Positions 17,834 through 27,602 of a DNA stretch of 64,000 bases are shown here, one piece after another (position 1 is the stretch's first letter; the number at the start of each line of letters is the position of its first letter). This DNA is from Streptomyces sp. NBC_01231 (GTDB lineage Bacteria; Actinomycetota; Actinomycetes; Streptomycetales; Streptomycetaceae): NCBI GenBank assembly GCA_035999765.1, contig CP108521.1:8866001-8930000 (forward strand). Direction: 5' to 3'. The translations under genes and the position numbers were made by a program. The notes beneath the pieces are model-generated. The model saw only the letters and a program-made list of their open reading frames with translations. It had not been told where the DNA came from and made no database searches.

Positions 17834-18874
17834 GTGAAACGCCTGCGATGGCCGAGTTGGATGCCGATCGACCCCTACATCCTGCTGCTGCTCGGGACGG
17901 TGGGCCTCGCGGCCCTGGTCCCCGCGCGCGGGACGGGCGCCGACGTGGCCTCCGGCGCGTCCACGGCCGCCATCGCCTTCCTCTTCTTCCTCTACGGCGC
18001 CCGGCTGTCGACCCGTGAGGCCCTGGACGGGCTCAAGCACTGGCGGCTCCATGCCACGGTGCTGGCGTGCACGTTCGTCGTCTTCCCGCTGCTCGGACTG
18101 GCCGCCCGCGGACTCGTGCCGGTGTTCCTGACCCACCCGCTCTACCAGGGCCTGCTCTTCCTCACCCTGGTCCCGTCGACCGTCCAGTCGTCGATCGCCT
18201 TCACCTCCATGGCCCGCGGCAACGTGCCGGCCGCGATCTGCGCGGGCTCCTTCTCCTCCCTGGTCGGCATCGTCGTCACCCCGCTGCTCGCCGCCGCGCT
18301 GCTCGGCAGCGGCACCGGAGGGTTCTCGGCCGACTCGCTCCTGGAGATCGTGCTCCAGCTGCTGGTGCCGTTCCTCGCGGGGCAGCTGCTGCGCCGCTGG
18401 ATCGGAGGGTTCGTCACGCGGCACAAGAAGGTCCTCGGTCTGGTCGACCGCGGATCGATCCTCCTCGTCGTCTACACCGCCTTCAGCGAGGGCATGGTCC
18501 AGGGCATCTGGCACCAGGTGAGCCCCGTCCGGCTGGCCGGTCTGCTGGCCGTCGAGGCCGTCCTGCTCGCCGTGATGCTCGCCCTGACCTGGTACGGCGG
18601 CAAGGCGCTGGGCTTCGGCCGGGAGGACCGGATCACGATCCAGTTCGCGGGCTCGAAGAAGTCCCTCGCCTCCGGGCTGCCGATGGCGAGCGTCCTGTTC
18701 GGCGCGCAGGCCTCGCTGGCCGTGCTGCCGCTGATGCTGTTCCACCAGATGCAGCTGATGGTGTGCGCGGTCATCGCCAAGCGCCGTTCGCGCGATGTGC
18801 CCGAGGAGGTCACCCCTTCGGCATCGGGCGCAGCGTCACGAACCGCGGTCGGTACAGGGACACGTTCCGGTTGA
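17834..18874 (+). CDS. Bile acid:sodium symporter (SBF)-family membrane transporter
   Basis: 346 residues with about ten hydrophobic segments between residues 12 and 320. GTG start at 17834 with GGAG four bases upstream; earlier ATGs at 17744 would add a non-hydrophobic lead lacking family likeness. The SBF/DUF4137 pattern is visible in FLFFLYGARLSTREAL, TLVPSTVQSSIAFTSMARGN, and the conserved FAGSKKSLASGLPMA before the last helices. Members move organic anions or unknown metabolites with sodium or protons across the cytoplasmic membrane. Divergent from the LysR gene, which probably controls it. Its last 65 bases overlap the 3' end of the convergent gene at 18810. Confidence 0.85.
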   Translation: MKRLRWPSWMPIDPYILLLLGTVGLAALVPARGTGADVASGASTAAIAFLFFLYGARLSTREALDGLKHWRLHATVLACTFVVFPLLGLAARGLVPVFLTHPLYQGLLFLTLVPSTVQSSIAFTSMARGNVPAAICAGSFSSLVGIVVTPLLAAALLGSGTGGFSADSLLEIVLQLLVPFLAGQLLRRWIGGFVTRHKKVLGLVDRGSILLVVYTAFSEGMVQGIWHQVSPVRLAGLLAVEAVLLAVMLALTWYGGKALGFGREDRITIQFAGSKKSLASGLPMASVLFGAQASLAVLPLMLFHQMQLMVCAVIAKRRSRDVPEEVTPSASGAASRTAVGTGTRSG

Positions 18875-20087
18875 GCTGCGCCGCTGCGCCGGTGGGCTCC
18901 AGCCAGTTCACGTCGTAACTGAGCACCAGCCGCCCGCCGTCGCTCAGTTCGGGGTGCGCCTGCGGGTTGTACGCGGCGACCTGGCCGGGCGGCAGCGCGG
19001 GAGTGAAGCCCTTCGCCGGGCCGTGCCAGGGACCGGTGGGGGAGCAGGCCCAGTACGAGGTCACCGTGGTCAGCCCCCGCGTCCCCGCGGCCATCGTGAA
19101 CAGGAGATACGTACCGCCCCGGCGCACCACCGAGAACGCGCTGCCCACGCCGGTGCGCCGTCCGTCCCCGAGCACGGCACCCGGACGGGCGCGCGCCGCC
19201 CAGGCGGAGCCGTCCCAGTACTCCCAGGCGGCGGGATCGCCGAGCCCGCCCGCGGGCACCCGCGCCACGTACGCGTGCGAGGCGGGTCGCGACGCGGCCT
19301 GACCGTCGTCGCCGCCGAAGACGTAGGTCCACTCGCCCCGTTCGACCAGCGTGGTCCCGAAGAGCACCCGCCGGGACGGATCCTGGACGAGCTGCTGGCC
19401 GAGCACCTCGACGACGGACTCCACCCTCAGGTCGGGCAGCGAGAGCGTGGCGACCTCGGTGGCGGTGGGCACCCCGAACACCCACGGCGCCGCTCCCGCC
19501 GTCCGCACCCACAGCAGCACCCGCAGGACCCGCTCCGAGGAGCCGGGGGAGCGGGGCTCGACCCGCGCCGCGACCGGCCAGCGCCACTGGTGGGGGCCCG
19601 GATCGGGGAACAAGGGAGCGGGGAGCGTGCTCTCCAGCCGGCCGTCGCGCATCACGACGGCCGAGTTGCGTACCAGGGGCGCGGTGCCGTCCCGCCAGGC
19701 GTAGGACTCGCCGACCGGGTTGGGCGGGCCGTGCACCTGGCCCAGGTAGGTGTCCGAGAACAGCCACAGCAACCGGCCGTCCGGCAGCCGCACCGAGTGG
19801 GTGCCGTCGCCGCCGGTCCAGTCGTCGGCCCGGGAGGCGTCGTCGCCGTAGCGGGCGAACTCGGTGGTGAGGCGGTCGTCGGCGGACCACGCGCCGACGG
19901 TGTGCGGAGCGCAGTCGCCGGACTCGCGCCGATCGTCGTCGTCGGGGAACGCGCTGAGCAGCACGGCCGCGAGAGCCAGGGCCAGCAGTATGCCGAGCCC
20001 GGCTCCCGTCCGCTGTCGCGCTCGTGTGTCCTCGGGCACCCTCCGGGACGTTAGTGGCTGTCCTCCATCTGGTCCATGGGCAGCCAC
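18810..20087 (-). CDS. Membrane-anchored beta-propeller protein (DUF4185/DUF5005-like)
   Basis: 425 residues. A short cytosolic lead is followed by a single hydrophobic anchor (LGILLALALAAVLLSAF, about 32-48). Repeated blade-like motifs follow: RLLWLFSDTYLGQVHG, NSAVVMRDGRLEST, EWTYVFGGDDG, TYLLFTMAAGTRGL, GRLVLSYDVNWLEP. This is the pattern of the five-bladed propellers of GH43-like or DUF4185/DUF5005 proteins. Several members are suspected glycan hydrolases, but catalytic acids are not assignable here. The GTG at 20087 lacks a clear ribosome site; a GTG at 20040 (VPEDTRARQ) is also possible. Convergent overlap with the SBF gene. Confidence 0.65.
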   Translation of the reverse strand: MAAHGPDGGQPLTSRRVPEDTRARQRTGAGLGILLALALAAVLLSAFPDDDDRRESGDCAPHTVGAWSADDRLTTEFARYGDDASRADDWTGGDGTHSVRLPDGRLLWLFSDTYLGQVHGPPNPVGESYAWRDGTAPLVRNSAVVMRDGRLESTLPAPLFPDPGPHQWRWPVAARVEPRSPGSSERVLRVLLWVRTAGAAPWVFGVPTATEVATLSLPDLRVESVVEVLGQQLVQDPSRRVLFGTTLVERGEWTYVFGGDDGQAASRPASHAYVARVPAGGLGDPAAWEYWDGSAWAARARPGAVLGDGRRTGVGSAFSVVRRGGTYLLFTMAAGTRGLTTVTSYWACSPTGPWHGPAKGFTPALPPGQVAAYNPQAHPELSDGGRLVLSYDVNWLEPTGAAAQLNRNVSLYRPRFVTLRPMPKG

Positions 20088-20213
20088 CGGACGGTGTTCG
20101 ACGCGGGCGCCGTGCCGGCGACGTGTTGCGCGTCGGTGCTCGCCTCGCTGTCACCGGCCGAACGGGACCAGTTCACGGGCCTGTTGATCCGGATGTCCGG
20201 TGCGGAGGGCTGA
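20076..20213 (+). pseudogene. Possible C-terminal fragment of a MarR-type regulator
   Basis: A 45-codon frame ends LASLSPAERDQFTGLLIRM and resembles the last helix pair of MarR regulators (the LSPAER segment before the terminal helix). Upstream in frame there is a stop at 20052 and no helix-turn-helix. It overlaps the start of the minus-strand propeller gene by 12 bp. Probably a remnant; it could also be a chance frame. Confidence 0.35.
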
Positions 20214-20232
20214 CGGCGGCTAACGTTCCGTC

Positions 20233-20781
20233 ATGACCGCACCCCGCACCGCCGATTCCGGCCTCGCGCTCGATCCCGCGCGCACCGCCCTCGTGCTCGT
20301 CGACCTGATGGAACGCATCGCCGCGCTGCCGCTCGAACCCCGCAAGGGAACCGAAGTCCTCGCCGTGGGCGCGGAGTTGGCCGCGACCTTCCGGGCGACC
20401 GGTGCGCACGTGGTCGTGGTGCGTGTCGAGCGTCCCGGCGTCCCCGAGCAGCCGCCCGGCAGTGGACTGGTGCCCGGTCTGGCACAGAAGGGCGACGTCG
20501 AGATCGTGAAGCGGACGATCGGGGCCTTCCACGGCACCGGCCTGGACGAGCGCCTACGTGAACTCGGCGTCAGCACACTCGTGTTCGGCGGCATCGCCAC
20601 CAACCTCGGTGTCGAGTCCACCGCCCGCGCCGCCTCGGACCTCGGCTACGACCTCGTCTTCGTCGAGGACGCCATGGCGGCACTCACCGCCGCCGAGCAC
20701 GAGGCGTCGGTACGGCTCGACTTCCCGCGCCTGGGCACAGTGGTCACGGCGGGCGAGGTGCGCTTCGTCCGAAGCGCCTGA
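20233..20781 (+). CDS. Isochorismatase-family protein lacking the catalytic cysteine
   Basis: 182 residues, full length for the cysteine-hydrolase fold. Asp24 (VLVDLM) and Lys93 (EIVKRTIGAF) of the catalytic triad are present. In the GIATNLGVESTARAA loop, however, position 126 is Gly where active enzymes have Cys (TNxCVESTARDA). The cis-peptide GGIATN is kept. It may therefore bind but not hydrolyse amide or isochorismate-like substrates, or act by another route; similar Gly variants appear to occur in actinobacteria (memory). A possible ribosome site precedes the ATG. Followed by a strong bidirectional hairpin. Confidence 0.82.
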   Translation: MTAPRTADSGLALDPARTALVLVDLMERIAALPLEPRKGTEVLAVGAELAATFRATGAHVVVVRVERPGVPEQPPGSGLVPGLAQKGDVEIVKRTIGAFHGTGLDERLRELGVSTLVFGGIATNLGVESTARAASDLGYDLVFVEDAMAALTAAEHEASVRLDFPRLGTVVTAGEVRFVRSA

Positions 20782-20804
20782 CCCGGGCCCGACACCCGGG
20801 TTGA

Positions 20805-20855
20805 GGCGGGGCCCCCGCGGCGCAGGGGGCGCTCCCCGCCGTTCGGGGCCCCGCC
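20805..20855. terminator. Bidirectional hairpin between convergent genes
   Basis: GGCGGGGCCCC (20805-20815) pairs perfectly with GGGGCCCCGCC (20845-20855). It lies between the ends of the isochorismatase-like gene and fdhD. Confidence 0.75.
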
Positions 20856-20877
20856 GCCGTGTCGCGGGGGGAACCGG

Positions 20878-21762
20878 TCAGCCCTGGGCGGCCGCGGCCC
20901 GCAGGGCGATACGGTCCTCGCCCGCGTACACGTTCATGGAACTGCCCCGCAGGAATCCGACCAGGGTCAGGCCCGTCTCGGCGGCCAGGTCCACGGCCAG
21001 GGAGGAGGGCGCGGACACCGCCGCGAGCACCGGGATGCCCGCCATCACGGCCTTCTGCGCCAGCTCGAAGGACGCCCGGCCCGACACGAGCAGGATCGTG
21101 CGGGACAGCGGCAGGTCCCCGTTCTGCAGGGCGCGGCCGACCAGCTTGTCGACCGCGTTGTGCCGGCCCACGTCCTCCCGGACGTCGACCAGCTCCCCCT
21201 TCTCGGTGAACAGGGCCGCCGCGTGCAGACCTCCGGTCCGGTCGAAGACCCGCTGGGCCGCGCGCAACCGGTCGGGGAGGCCCGCGAGTAGTTCCGGTTC
21301 GACACGGACCGGGGGAGTGTCGGAGATGGGCCAGCGGGCCGTCGTACGGACGGCGTCGAGGCTCGCCTTGCCGCACAGTCCGCAGGACGAGGTGGTGTAG
21401 ACGTTCCGCTCCAGCGTGATGTCGGGTATCTGGACGTCCGGCGCCGTCCGCACGTCCACCACGTTGTACGAGTTCGACCCTCCCCCACTCTCGGCTCCGC
21501 TCGAGCGGGAGGGGCCCCCACCCGTCGCGCCCGCGCAGTAGACGATGTTCAGCAGATCGGACGCGGCGGCCAGCACCCCCTCGCTCACCAGGAAGCCGGC
21601 GGCGAGCGCGAAGTCGTCGCCCGGTGTGCGCATCGTGATCGCCAGCGGTTTGCCGTTCAGCCGGATCTCCAGCGGCTCCTCGGCGACGAGCGTGTCCGGG
21701 CGGCTGGAGACCACGCCGTCCCGGATCCGGATCACCTTGCGTCGTTCCGTGACTCGTCCCAT
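20878..21762 (-). CDS. fdhD: Formate dehydrogenase accessory sulfurtransferase FdhD with a 12-residue insertion
   Basis: 294 residues. FdhD passes sulfur from the IscS cysteine desulfurase to the molybdenum cofactor of formate dehydrogenase; the essential loop CGLCGK is present after NVYTTSS. Other family blocks are PLEIRLNGKPLAITMRTPGDDF, EDVGRHNAVDKLVG, and VSGRASFELAQKA. Between AGATGGG and SNSYNVVDV the segment PSRSSGAESGGG is extra relative to FdhD homologues (about 280 residues). It is encoded exactly by the palindromic element at 21479-21523. The insertion sits in a surface loop before a conserved strand, so activity may be kept. Last gene of the leftward FDH operon, 7 bp after the ferredoxin-like subunit. 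Confidence 0.93.
   Translation of the reverse strand: MGRVTERRKVIRIRDGVVSSRPDTLVAEEPLEIRLNGKPLAITMRTPGDDFALAAGFLVSEGVLAAASDLLNIVYCAGATGGGPSRSSGAESGGGSNSYNVVDVRTAPDVQIPDITLERNVYTTSSCGLCGKASLDAVRTTARWPISDTPPVRVEPELLAGLPDRLRAAQRVFDRTGGLHAAALFTEKGELVDVREDVGRHNAVDKLVGRALQNGDLPLSRTILLVSGRASFELAQKAVMAGIPVLAAVSAPSSLAVDLAAETGLTLVGFLRGSSMNVYAGEDRIALRAAAAQG
21479..21523 (-). repeat. Intragenic palindromic element, copy 3 (in fdhD)
   Basis: Read on the minus strand: GGTGGGGGCCCCTCCC, then GCTCGAGCGGAGCCGAGA, then GTGGGGGAGGG. In frame, and in the same orientation relative to its gene as copies 1 and 2. Confidence 0.85.
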
Positions 21763-21769
21763 GTCCTGA

Positions 21770-22626
21770 TCAGCCCCGGTTCTGTACGTGCTGGTAGCCG
21801 AAACGGCCCTTGATGCAGAGATTGCCGTGGGTCACCGGGTTGTCGTGCGGTGAGGTGACCTTCACGATCTCATTGTCCTGCACGTGCAGCGTCAGGTTGC
21901 AGCCCACTCCGCAGTACGCGCACACCGTGGTCGTCTCGGTCTGTGCCGACTCGTCCCAGGTACCCGCCGCCCGCATGTCGAACTCCGACTTGAAGGACAG
22001 CGCCCCCGTGGGACACACCTCGATGCAGTTGCCGCAGTAGACGCATGCCGAGTCGGTGAGCGGAGCGTCGTGCTCGACGGCGATCCGGGCGTCGAAACCA
22101 CGTCCCGTGACGGAGATCGCGAAGGTGTTCTGCCACTGGTCGCCGCAGGCGTCCACACACTTGTAGCAGAGGATGCACTTGTCGTAGTCGCGCACATAAA
22201 GGTCGTTGTCGATCTTCGGTTCCTCGTTCAGGCGGGCCGCGTCCGGACCGAAGCGGTCCGGCTCGGCCTCGTACTCCTTGATCCACTCGGCCACCCGCGG
22301 GGTGGTCGACAAGTCGACCGAGGAGGCGAGCAGCTCCAGGACGATCTTACGGCTGTGCCGGGCGCGTTCGGTGTCGGTGCGCACCTCCATACCGGGCTCC
22401 GCCGTGCGGGAGCAGGCCGGGACGAGGGTCCTGGACCCCTCGACCTCGACCACACAGACACGGCAGGCGTTCTTCGGGGTGAGGGTGTCGCCCTGGCAGA
22501 GGGTCGGAATGTCCTTCCCGGCCGCCCGGCAGGCGTCGAGGATCGTCGAGCCCTCGGGCACCCTGGCCTCCTCCCCGTCGATCGTGAACTCCAGCAGACG
22601 GCGGGGGATCCCCAGCGGTGTCACGG

Positions 22627-22630
<4 letters not shown>
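21770..22630 (-). CDS. NuoG/FdhA-type iron-sulfur subunit carrying the Fe4S4 domain split from the formate dehydrogenase
   Basis: 286 residues from an ATG at 22630 that overlaps the previous stop (ATGA). Residues about 10-85 are a plant-type 2Fe-2S ferredoxin domain (PTLCQGDTLTPKNACRVC, LVPAC). A His/Cys-containing linker and two 4Fe-4S motifs follow (CILCYKCVDACGDQW; CVYCGNCIEVCPTGAL). The last 50 residues (VCAYCGVGCNLTLHV to GNLCIKGRFGYQHVQ) are the N-terminal Fe4S4 domain normally found at the start of the molybdopterin catalytic subunit. In this operon that catalytic subunit (24464-26389) lacks the domain. The protein therefore wires electrons from the Mo site to the NuoEF-like diaphorase. 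Confidence 0.9.
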
Positions 22631-24459
<1,829 letters not shown>

Positions 24460-24463
24460 TGCC

Positions 24464-26389
24464 TCACCTCACGTAGGTCACGACCGGAAGCTTCTCGATG
24501 CGGATCGCCGACGCCTTGAACTCCGCCGTCCCCGCGATCGGGCAATTGGCCTCGATGGTCAGCTGGTTGGTGTCCACCTCGTCGGGAAAATGCATGGTCA
24601 TGAAGGCCAGCCCGGGCCGCAGGGCGGTGTCGATCCACACCGGCGCGACGACCGCGCCGCGCCGCGAGCTGACCCGCACCTCCTCACCGACGACGACCCC
24701 GTACCGTTCGGCGTCCTCGGGGCACAGCTCGACGAACTCGCCGCGCCTGAGCGGGGACGCGAAACTCCCGCTCTGGACACCGGTGTTGTACGAGTCGAGC
24801 CGTCGGCCGGTGGTCAGCCGGATCGGGTACTCCTCGTCGGTGAGATCGACCGGCGGATCGTGCTGGACGAGCCCGAAGGGGGCTGGCCGGCCGCGTTTCG
24901 CCGGGTCGGACTCCCACAACCGGCCGTGCAGATACGTCGGTTCGATCCTTTCGGTGTCGGGGCAGGGCCACTGGATGCCCTGGTGCTCGGCCAGACGGTC
25001 GTAGGTCATCCCGTAGTGGTCCGGGGAGACCGAGCGCAGCTCGTTCCAGACGGCCTCGGAGTCGGCGTACTTCCACTCGTGGCCGAGCCGCGCCGCCAGC
25101 TCGCAGATGATGTCGATGTCCTCGCGCGCCTCGCCGGGCGGGGTGACCGCCCGGCGGACCCGCTGAACACGCCGCTCGCTGTTGGTGGTGGTGCCGTCGG
25201 TCTCGGCCCATCCCGCGGTGGCCGGCAGGACCACGTCCGCCAACTCGGCCGTTTTCGTGAGGAAGATGTCCTGCACGATGAGGAAGTCCAGCTGCCTCAT
25301 GCGCCGTACGGCCTGCTCGCTGTCCGCCTCCGACTGTGCCGGGTTCTCGCCGACGCAGTAGACCGCCCTGAGCGTGCCCTCCTCCATCGCCTCGAACATC
25401 TCGGTCAGGTTCATGCCGTAGTGGGGCTGGATGACCGTGTCCCACGCCGACTCGAATTTCAGCCGGGTGCCGGGGTCGAGGATGTCCTGGAAGCCGGGGA
25501 GACGGTTGGGGATGGCGCCCATGTCGCCGCCGCCCTGCACGTTGTTCTGCCCGCGCAGGGGCTGCAACCCCGAGCCGTACCGGCCGACGTGCCCGGTCAG
25601 CAGGCAGAGGTTGATCAGCGCGCGGACGTTGTCGGTGCCGTTGTGGTGCTCGGTGATGCCGAGGGTCCAGCACAGCTGGGCGCGTTCGGCGCGGGCGTAG
25701 GCGTGCGCCAACTCGCGGATGGCACGCGCCGGTACGCCGGTCACCTTCTCGGCGAGCGACAGCGTCCACGGCTCGACCAACGCCTCGTACTCCTCGAAGC
25801 CGGAGGTCGCCCGCTCGATGAACGCCTCGTTCGCCAGGCCCGCGTGGATGATCTCGCGGCCGATCGCGTGCGCCATCGGGATGTCCGTGCCGACGTTCAG
25901 GCCGAGCCAGCTCTCCGCCCACTCGGCGGTGGACGTCCGGCGTGGGTCGACCGCGTACATGCGGGCGCCGTTGTGGACGCCCTTCAGCACGTGCTGGAAG
26001 AAGATCGGATGCGCGAAGCGGGCGTTGGAGCCCCACATCACGATGATGTCGGTGTGCTCGATCTCCTCGTAGGAGGACGTCCCGCCGCCCGATCCGAAGG
26101 CGGCGGACAGACCGGCGACGCTCGGGGCGTGACAGGTCCGGTTGCAGGAGTCGACGTTGTTGGTGCCCATCACGACGCGGGCGAACTTCTGCGCCACGTA
26201 GTTCATCTCGTTGGTGGCGCGGGCGCAGGAGAACATCCCGAACGCGCCGCGCGCCGCCTCGATGCCCCGCGCCGCCCGGTCCAGGGCCTCCTCCCAACTC
26301 GCCTGCCGGAACGGCTCGTCGCGCGAGTCCCGGACCAGGGGGTGGGTGAGCCGGGTGTAGGTCTTCGGTGTTCGGTCGCGTTTCCTCAT
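24464..26389 (-). CDS. fdhA: Formate dehydrogenase catalytic (molybdopterin) subunit lacking the N-terminal Fe4S4 domain
   Basis: 641 residues. The N terminus starts directly at the segment that follows the Fe4S4 domain in complete enzymes (YTRLTHPLVRD, ASWEEALDRAA). The active-site ligand is Cys86 in NVDSCNRTCHAPSV, so this is a cysteine rather than selenocysteine enzyme. The nearby GLSAAFGSGGGTSSYEEIE, MWGSNARFAHP, and GENPAQSEAD are Mo-bisMGD contacts, and a C-terminal molydop-binding domain (RLTTGRRLDSYNTG onwards) is complete. The missing Fe4S4 domain sits at the end of the protein encoded at 21770. GAGGAG lies 6 bases before the ATG. Oxidises formate to CO2, fitting the formate released by oxalate breakdown. 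Confidence 0.92.
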   Translation of the reverse strand: MRKRDRTPKTYTRLTHPLVRDSRDEPFRQASWEEALDRAARGIEAARGAFGMFSCARATNEMNYVAQKFARVVMGTNNVDSCNRTCHAPSVAGLSAAFGSGGGTSSYEEIEHTDIIVMWGSNARFAHPIFFQHVLKGVHNGARMYAVDPRRTSTAEWAESWLGLNVGTDIPMAHAIGREIIHAGLANEAFIERATSGFEEYEALVEPWTLSLAEKVTGVPARAIRELAHAYARAERAQLCWTLGITEHHNGTDNVRALINLCLLTGHVGRYGSGLQPLRGQNNVQGGGDMGAIPNRLPGFQDILDPGTRLKFESAWDTVIQPHYGMNLTEMFEAMEEGTLRAVYCVGENPAQSEADSEQAVRRMRQLDFLIVQDIFLTKTAELADVVLPATAGWAETDGTTTNSERRVQRVRRAVTPPGEAREDIDIICELAARLGHEWKYADSEAVWNELRSVSPDHYGMTYDRLAEHQGIQWPCPDTERIEPTYLHGRLWESDPAKRGRPAPFGLVQHDPPVDLTDEEYPIRLTTGRRLDSYNTGVQSGSFASPLRRGEFVELCPEDAERYGVVVGEEVRVSSRRGAVVAPVWIDTALRPGLAFMTMHFPDEVDTNQLTIEANCPIAGTAEFKASAIRIEKLPVVTYVR

Positions 26390-26399
26390 ACGACGCTCC

Positions 26400-27371
26400 T
26401 CATGCGGCGCTCCTCAGCGCGAGCAGGTCCGAGATGGCGTGCACGGTGCGCAGGGTGGGCACCTGGACGCCGGTGATCTCCGCCAGTTCGACGACGGCCG
26501 CGAGCAGCACGTCGAGTTCCAGCGGCTTGCCGCGCTCCAGGTCCTGGAGCGTGGAGGTGCGGTGGTCGCCGACCCGTTCGGCGCCCGCGAGACGGCGCTC
26601 GATGGAGACACCGACCTCGCAGCCGAGGGCCTCGGCGACCGAGAGCGTCTCGGCCATCATGATCTCGATGACCTTTCGGGTGCCGCCGTGCAGGCACATC
26701 TGCCGCATGGTGGCGCGGGCCAGCGCGCTGATCGGGTTGAAGGAGATGTTGCCGAGCAGCTTGAGCCAGATGTCGTTGCGCACATCTGGCTCGACCGGGC
26801 ACTTCAGACCGCCGGCCCGCATGGCCTCGCTGAAGGCCAGACAGCGTGCCGAGATGCTCCGGTCGGGCTCGCCGACCGAGAACCGGGTCCCTTCCAAGTG
26901 CCGTACGACACCCGGCCCTTCGAGCTCGGTCGCCGCGTAGACCACGCAGCCGATGGCCCGTTCGGGCGCGAGCACCGCACTGACCGCGCCGTTCGGGTCC
27001 ACGCTCTCGACGCGGTGGCCGTCGTGGGGGCCGCCGTGCCGGTGGAAGTACCACCAGGGGATGCCGTTCTGAGCGGCGACCACCGCGGTGGAGTCGTCGA
27101 GGAGAGGCTCGATCAGCGGCCCGCACGCCGCGTACGAGTTGGCCTTCAGGCCGAGGAAGACGAAGTCGACGGGGCCGATCTCGGCCGGGTCGTCGGTGGC
27201 GTGGGCGCGAGCGGTGAAGTCGCCGCGCGGGCTGAGCACTTGTACTCCGTGCTGCCTCATGGCCGCCAGATGCGGTCCACGGGCGACGAGATGCACGTCG
27301 GCGCCCGCGCGGTGGAGCGCGGCACCGACATAGGCGCCGATGGCTCCGGCGCCGAGTACTGCGACTTTCAT
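26400..27371 (-). CDS. PanE/ApbA-family 2-ketoacid (ketopantoate-type) reductase
   Basis: 323 residues from the ATG at 27371 (MKVAVLGAGAIGAYVG), with GGAG 9 bases upstream. The N-terminal Rossmann motif GAGAIGAYVG and the C-terminal ApbA helix bundle (NDIWLKLLGNISFNPISALAR with the conserved Lys; KPLELDVLLAAVVELA) are typical. The family reduces ketopantoate and other 2-oxo acids. Its place as first gene of the formate dehydrogenase operon, under an inferred oxalate regulator, suggests a C2/C3 oxo-acid from oxalate or glyoxylate metabolism rather than pantothenate synthesis. The stop is 10 bp before fdhA. Confidence 0.85.
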   Translation of the reverse strand: MKVAVLGAGAIGAYVGAALHRAGADVHLVARGPHLAAMRQHGVQVLSPRGDFTARAHATDDPAEIGPVDFVFLGLKANSYAACGPLIEPLLDDSTAVVAAQNGIPWWYFHRHGGPHDGHRVESVDPNGAVSAVLAPERAIGCVVYAATELEGPGVVRHLEGTRFSVGEPDRSISARCLAFSEAMRAGGLKCPVEPDVRNDIWLKLLGNISFNPISALARATMRQMCLHGGTRKVIEIMMAETLSVAEALGCEVGVSIERRLAGAERVGDHRTSTLQDLERGKPLELDVLLAAVVELAEITGVQVPTLRTVHAISDLLALRSAA

Positions 27372-27418
27372 GCGAGGGAGCTCCGTTCGGTCGAGGGTAC
27401 CGAGGAACTGTCGAAGTA

Positions 27419-27444
27419 TGTCGACGAAATATTGTCTACAGTAT
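27419..27444. promoter_or_regulatory. GntR/FadR-type operators between panE-fdh and oxlT
   Basis: ATATTGTCTACAGTAT (27429-27444) is a palindrome with one mismatch and centre TGTCTACA, matching the GntR half-site pattern TGTnnACA. A second TGTCGACGA begins at 27419. They lie in the divergent 231-bp region, about 50 bp before the panE-like start. Related GTnnAC sites occur upstream of the GntR gene and between oxc and sucC. Confidence 0.7.
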
Positions 27445-27602
27445 GGAAGTTGGGGCAGCAAGGGTTCGCGCAGGACCGGGGCGAGGGGACGGACGAGAAA
27501 ACCGGTCGGTCCGACCGTTCGGCGCGTTCTGGATACCGTTCGTCGCAACCCGTCGACGCGCCGCCTTTTCAACTCCGCGCTTCCTTCCTACCGTTCTGGA
27601 TC

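Noticed and set aside
19541..19565. Palindromic element in the propeller gene (CCGGGGGAGCGGGG)
   Set aside because: It lacks the paired GGGGGCACCTCCC end and the core, and the protein shows no clear insertion there.
24464..26389. Formate dehydrogenase alpha subunit as a truncated pseudogene
   Set aside because: The missing Fe4S4 domain is present on the partner subunit, and the gene has a strong ribosome site and intact active site.
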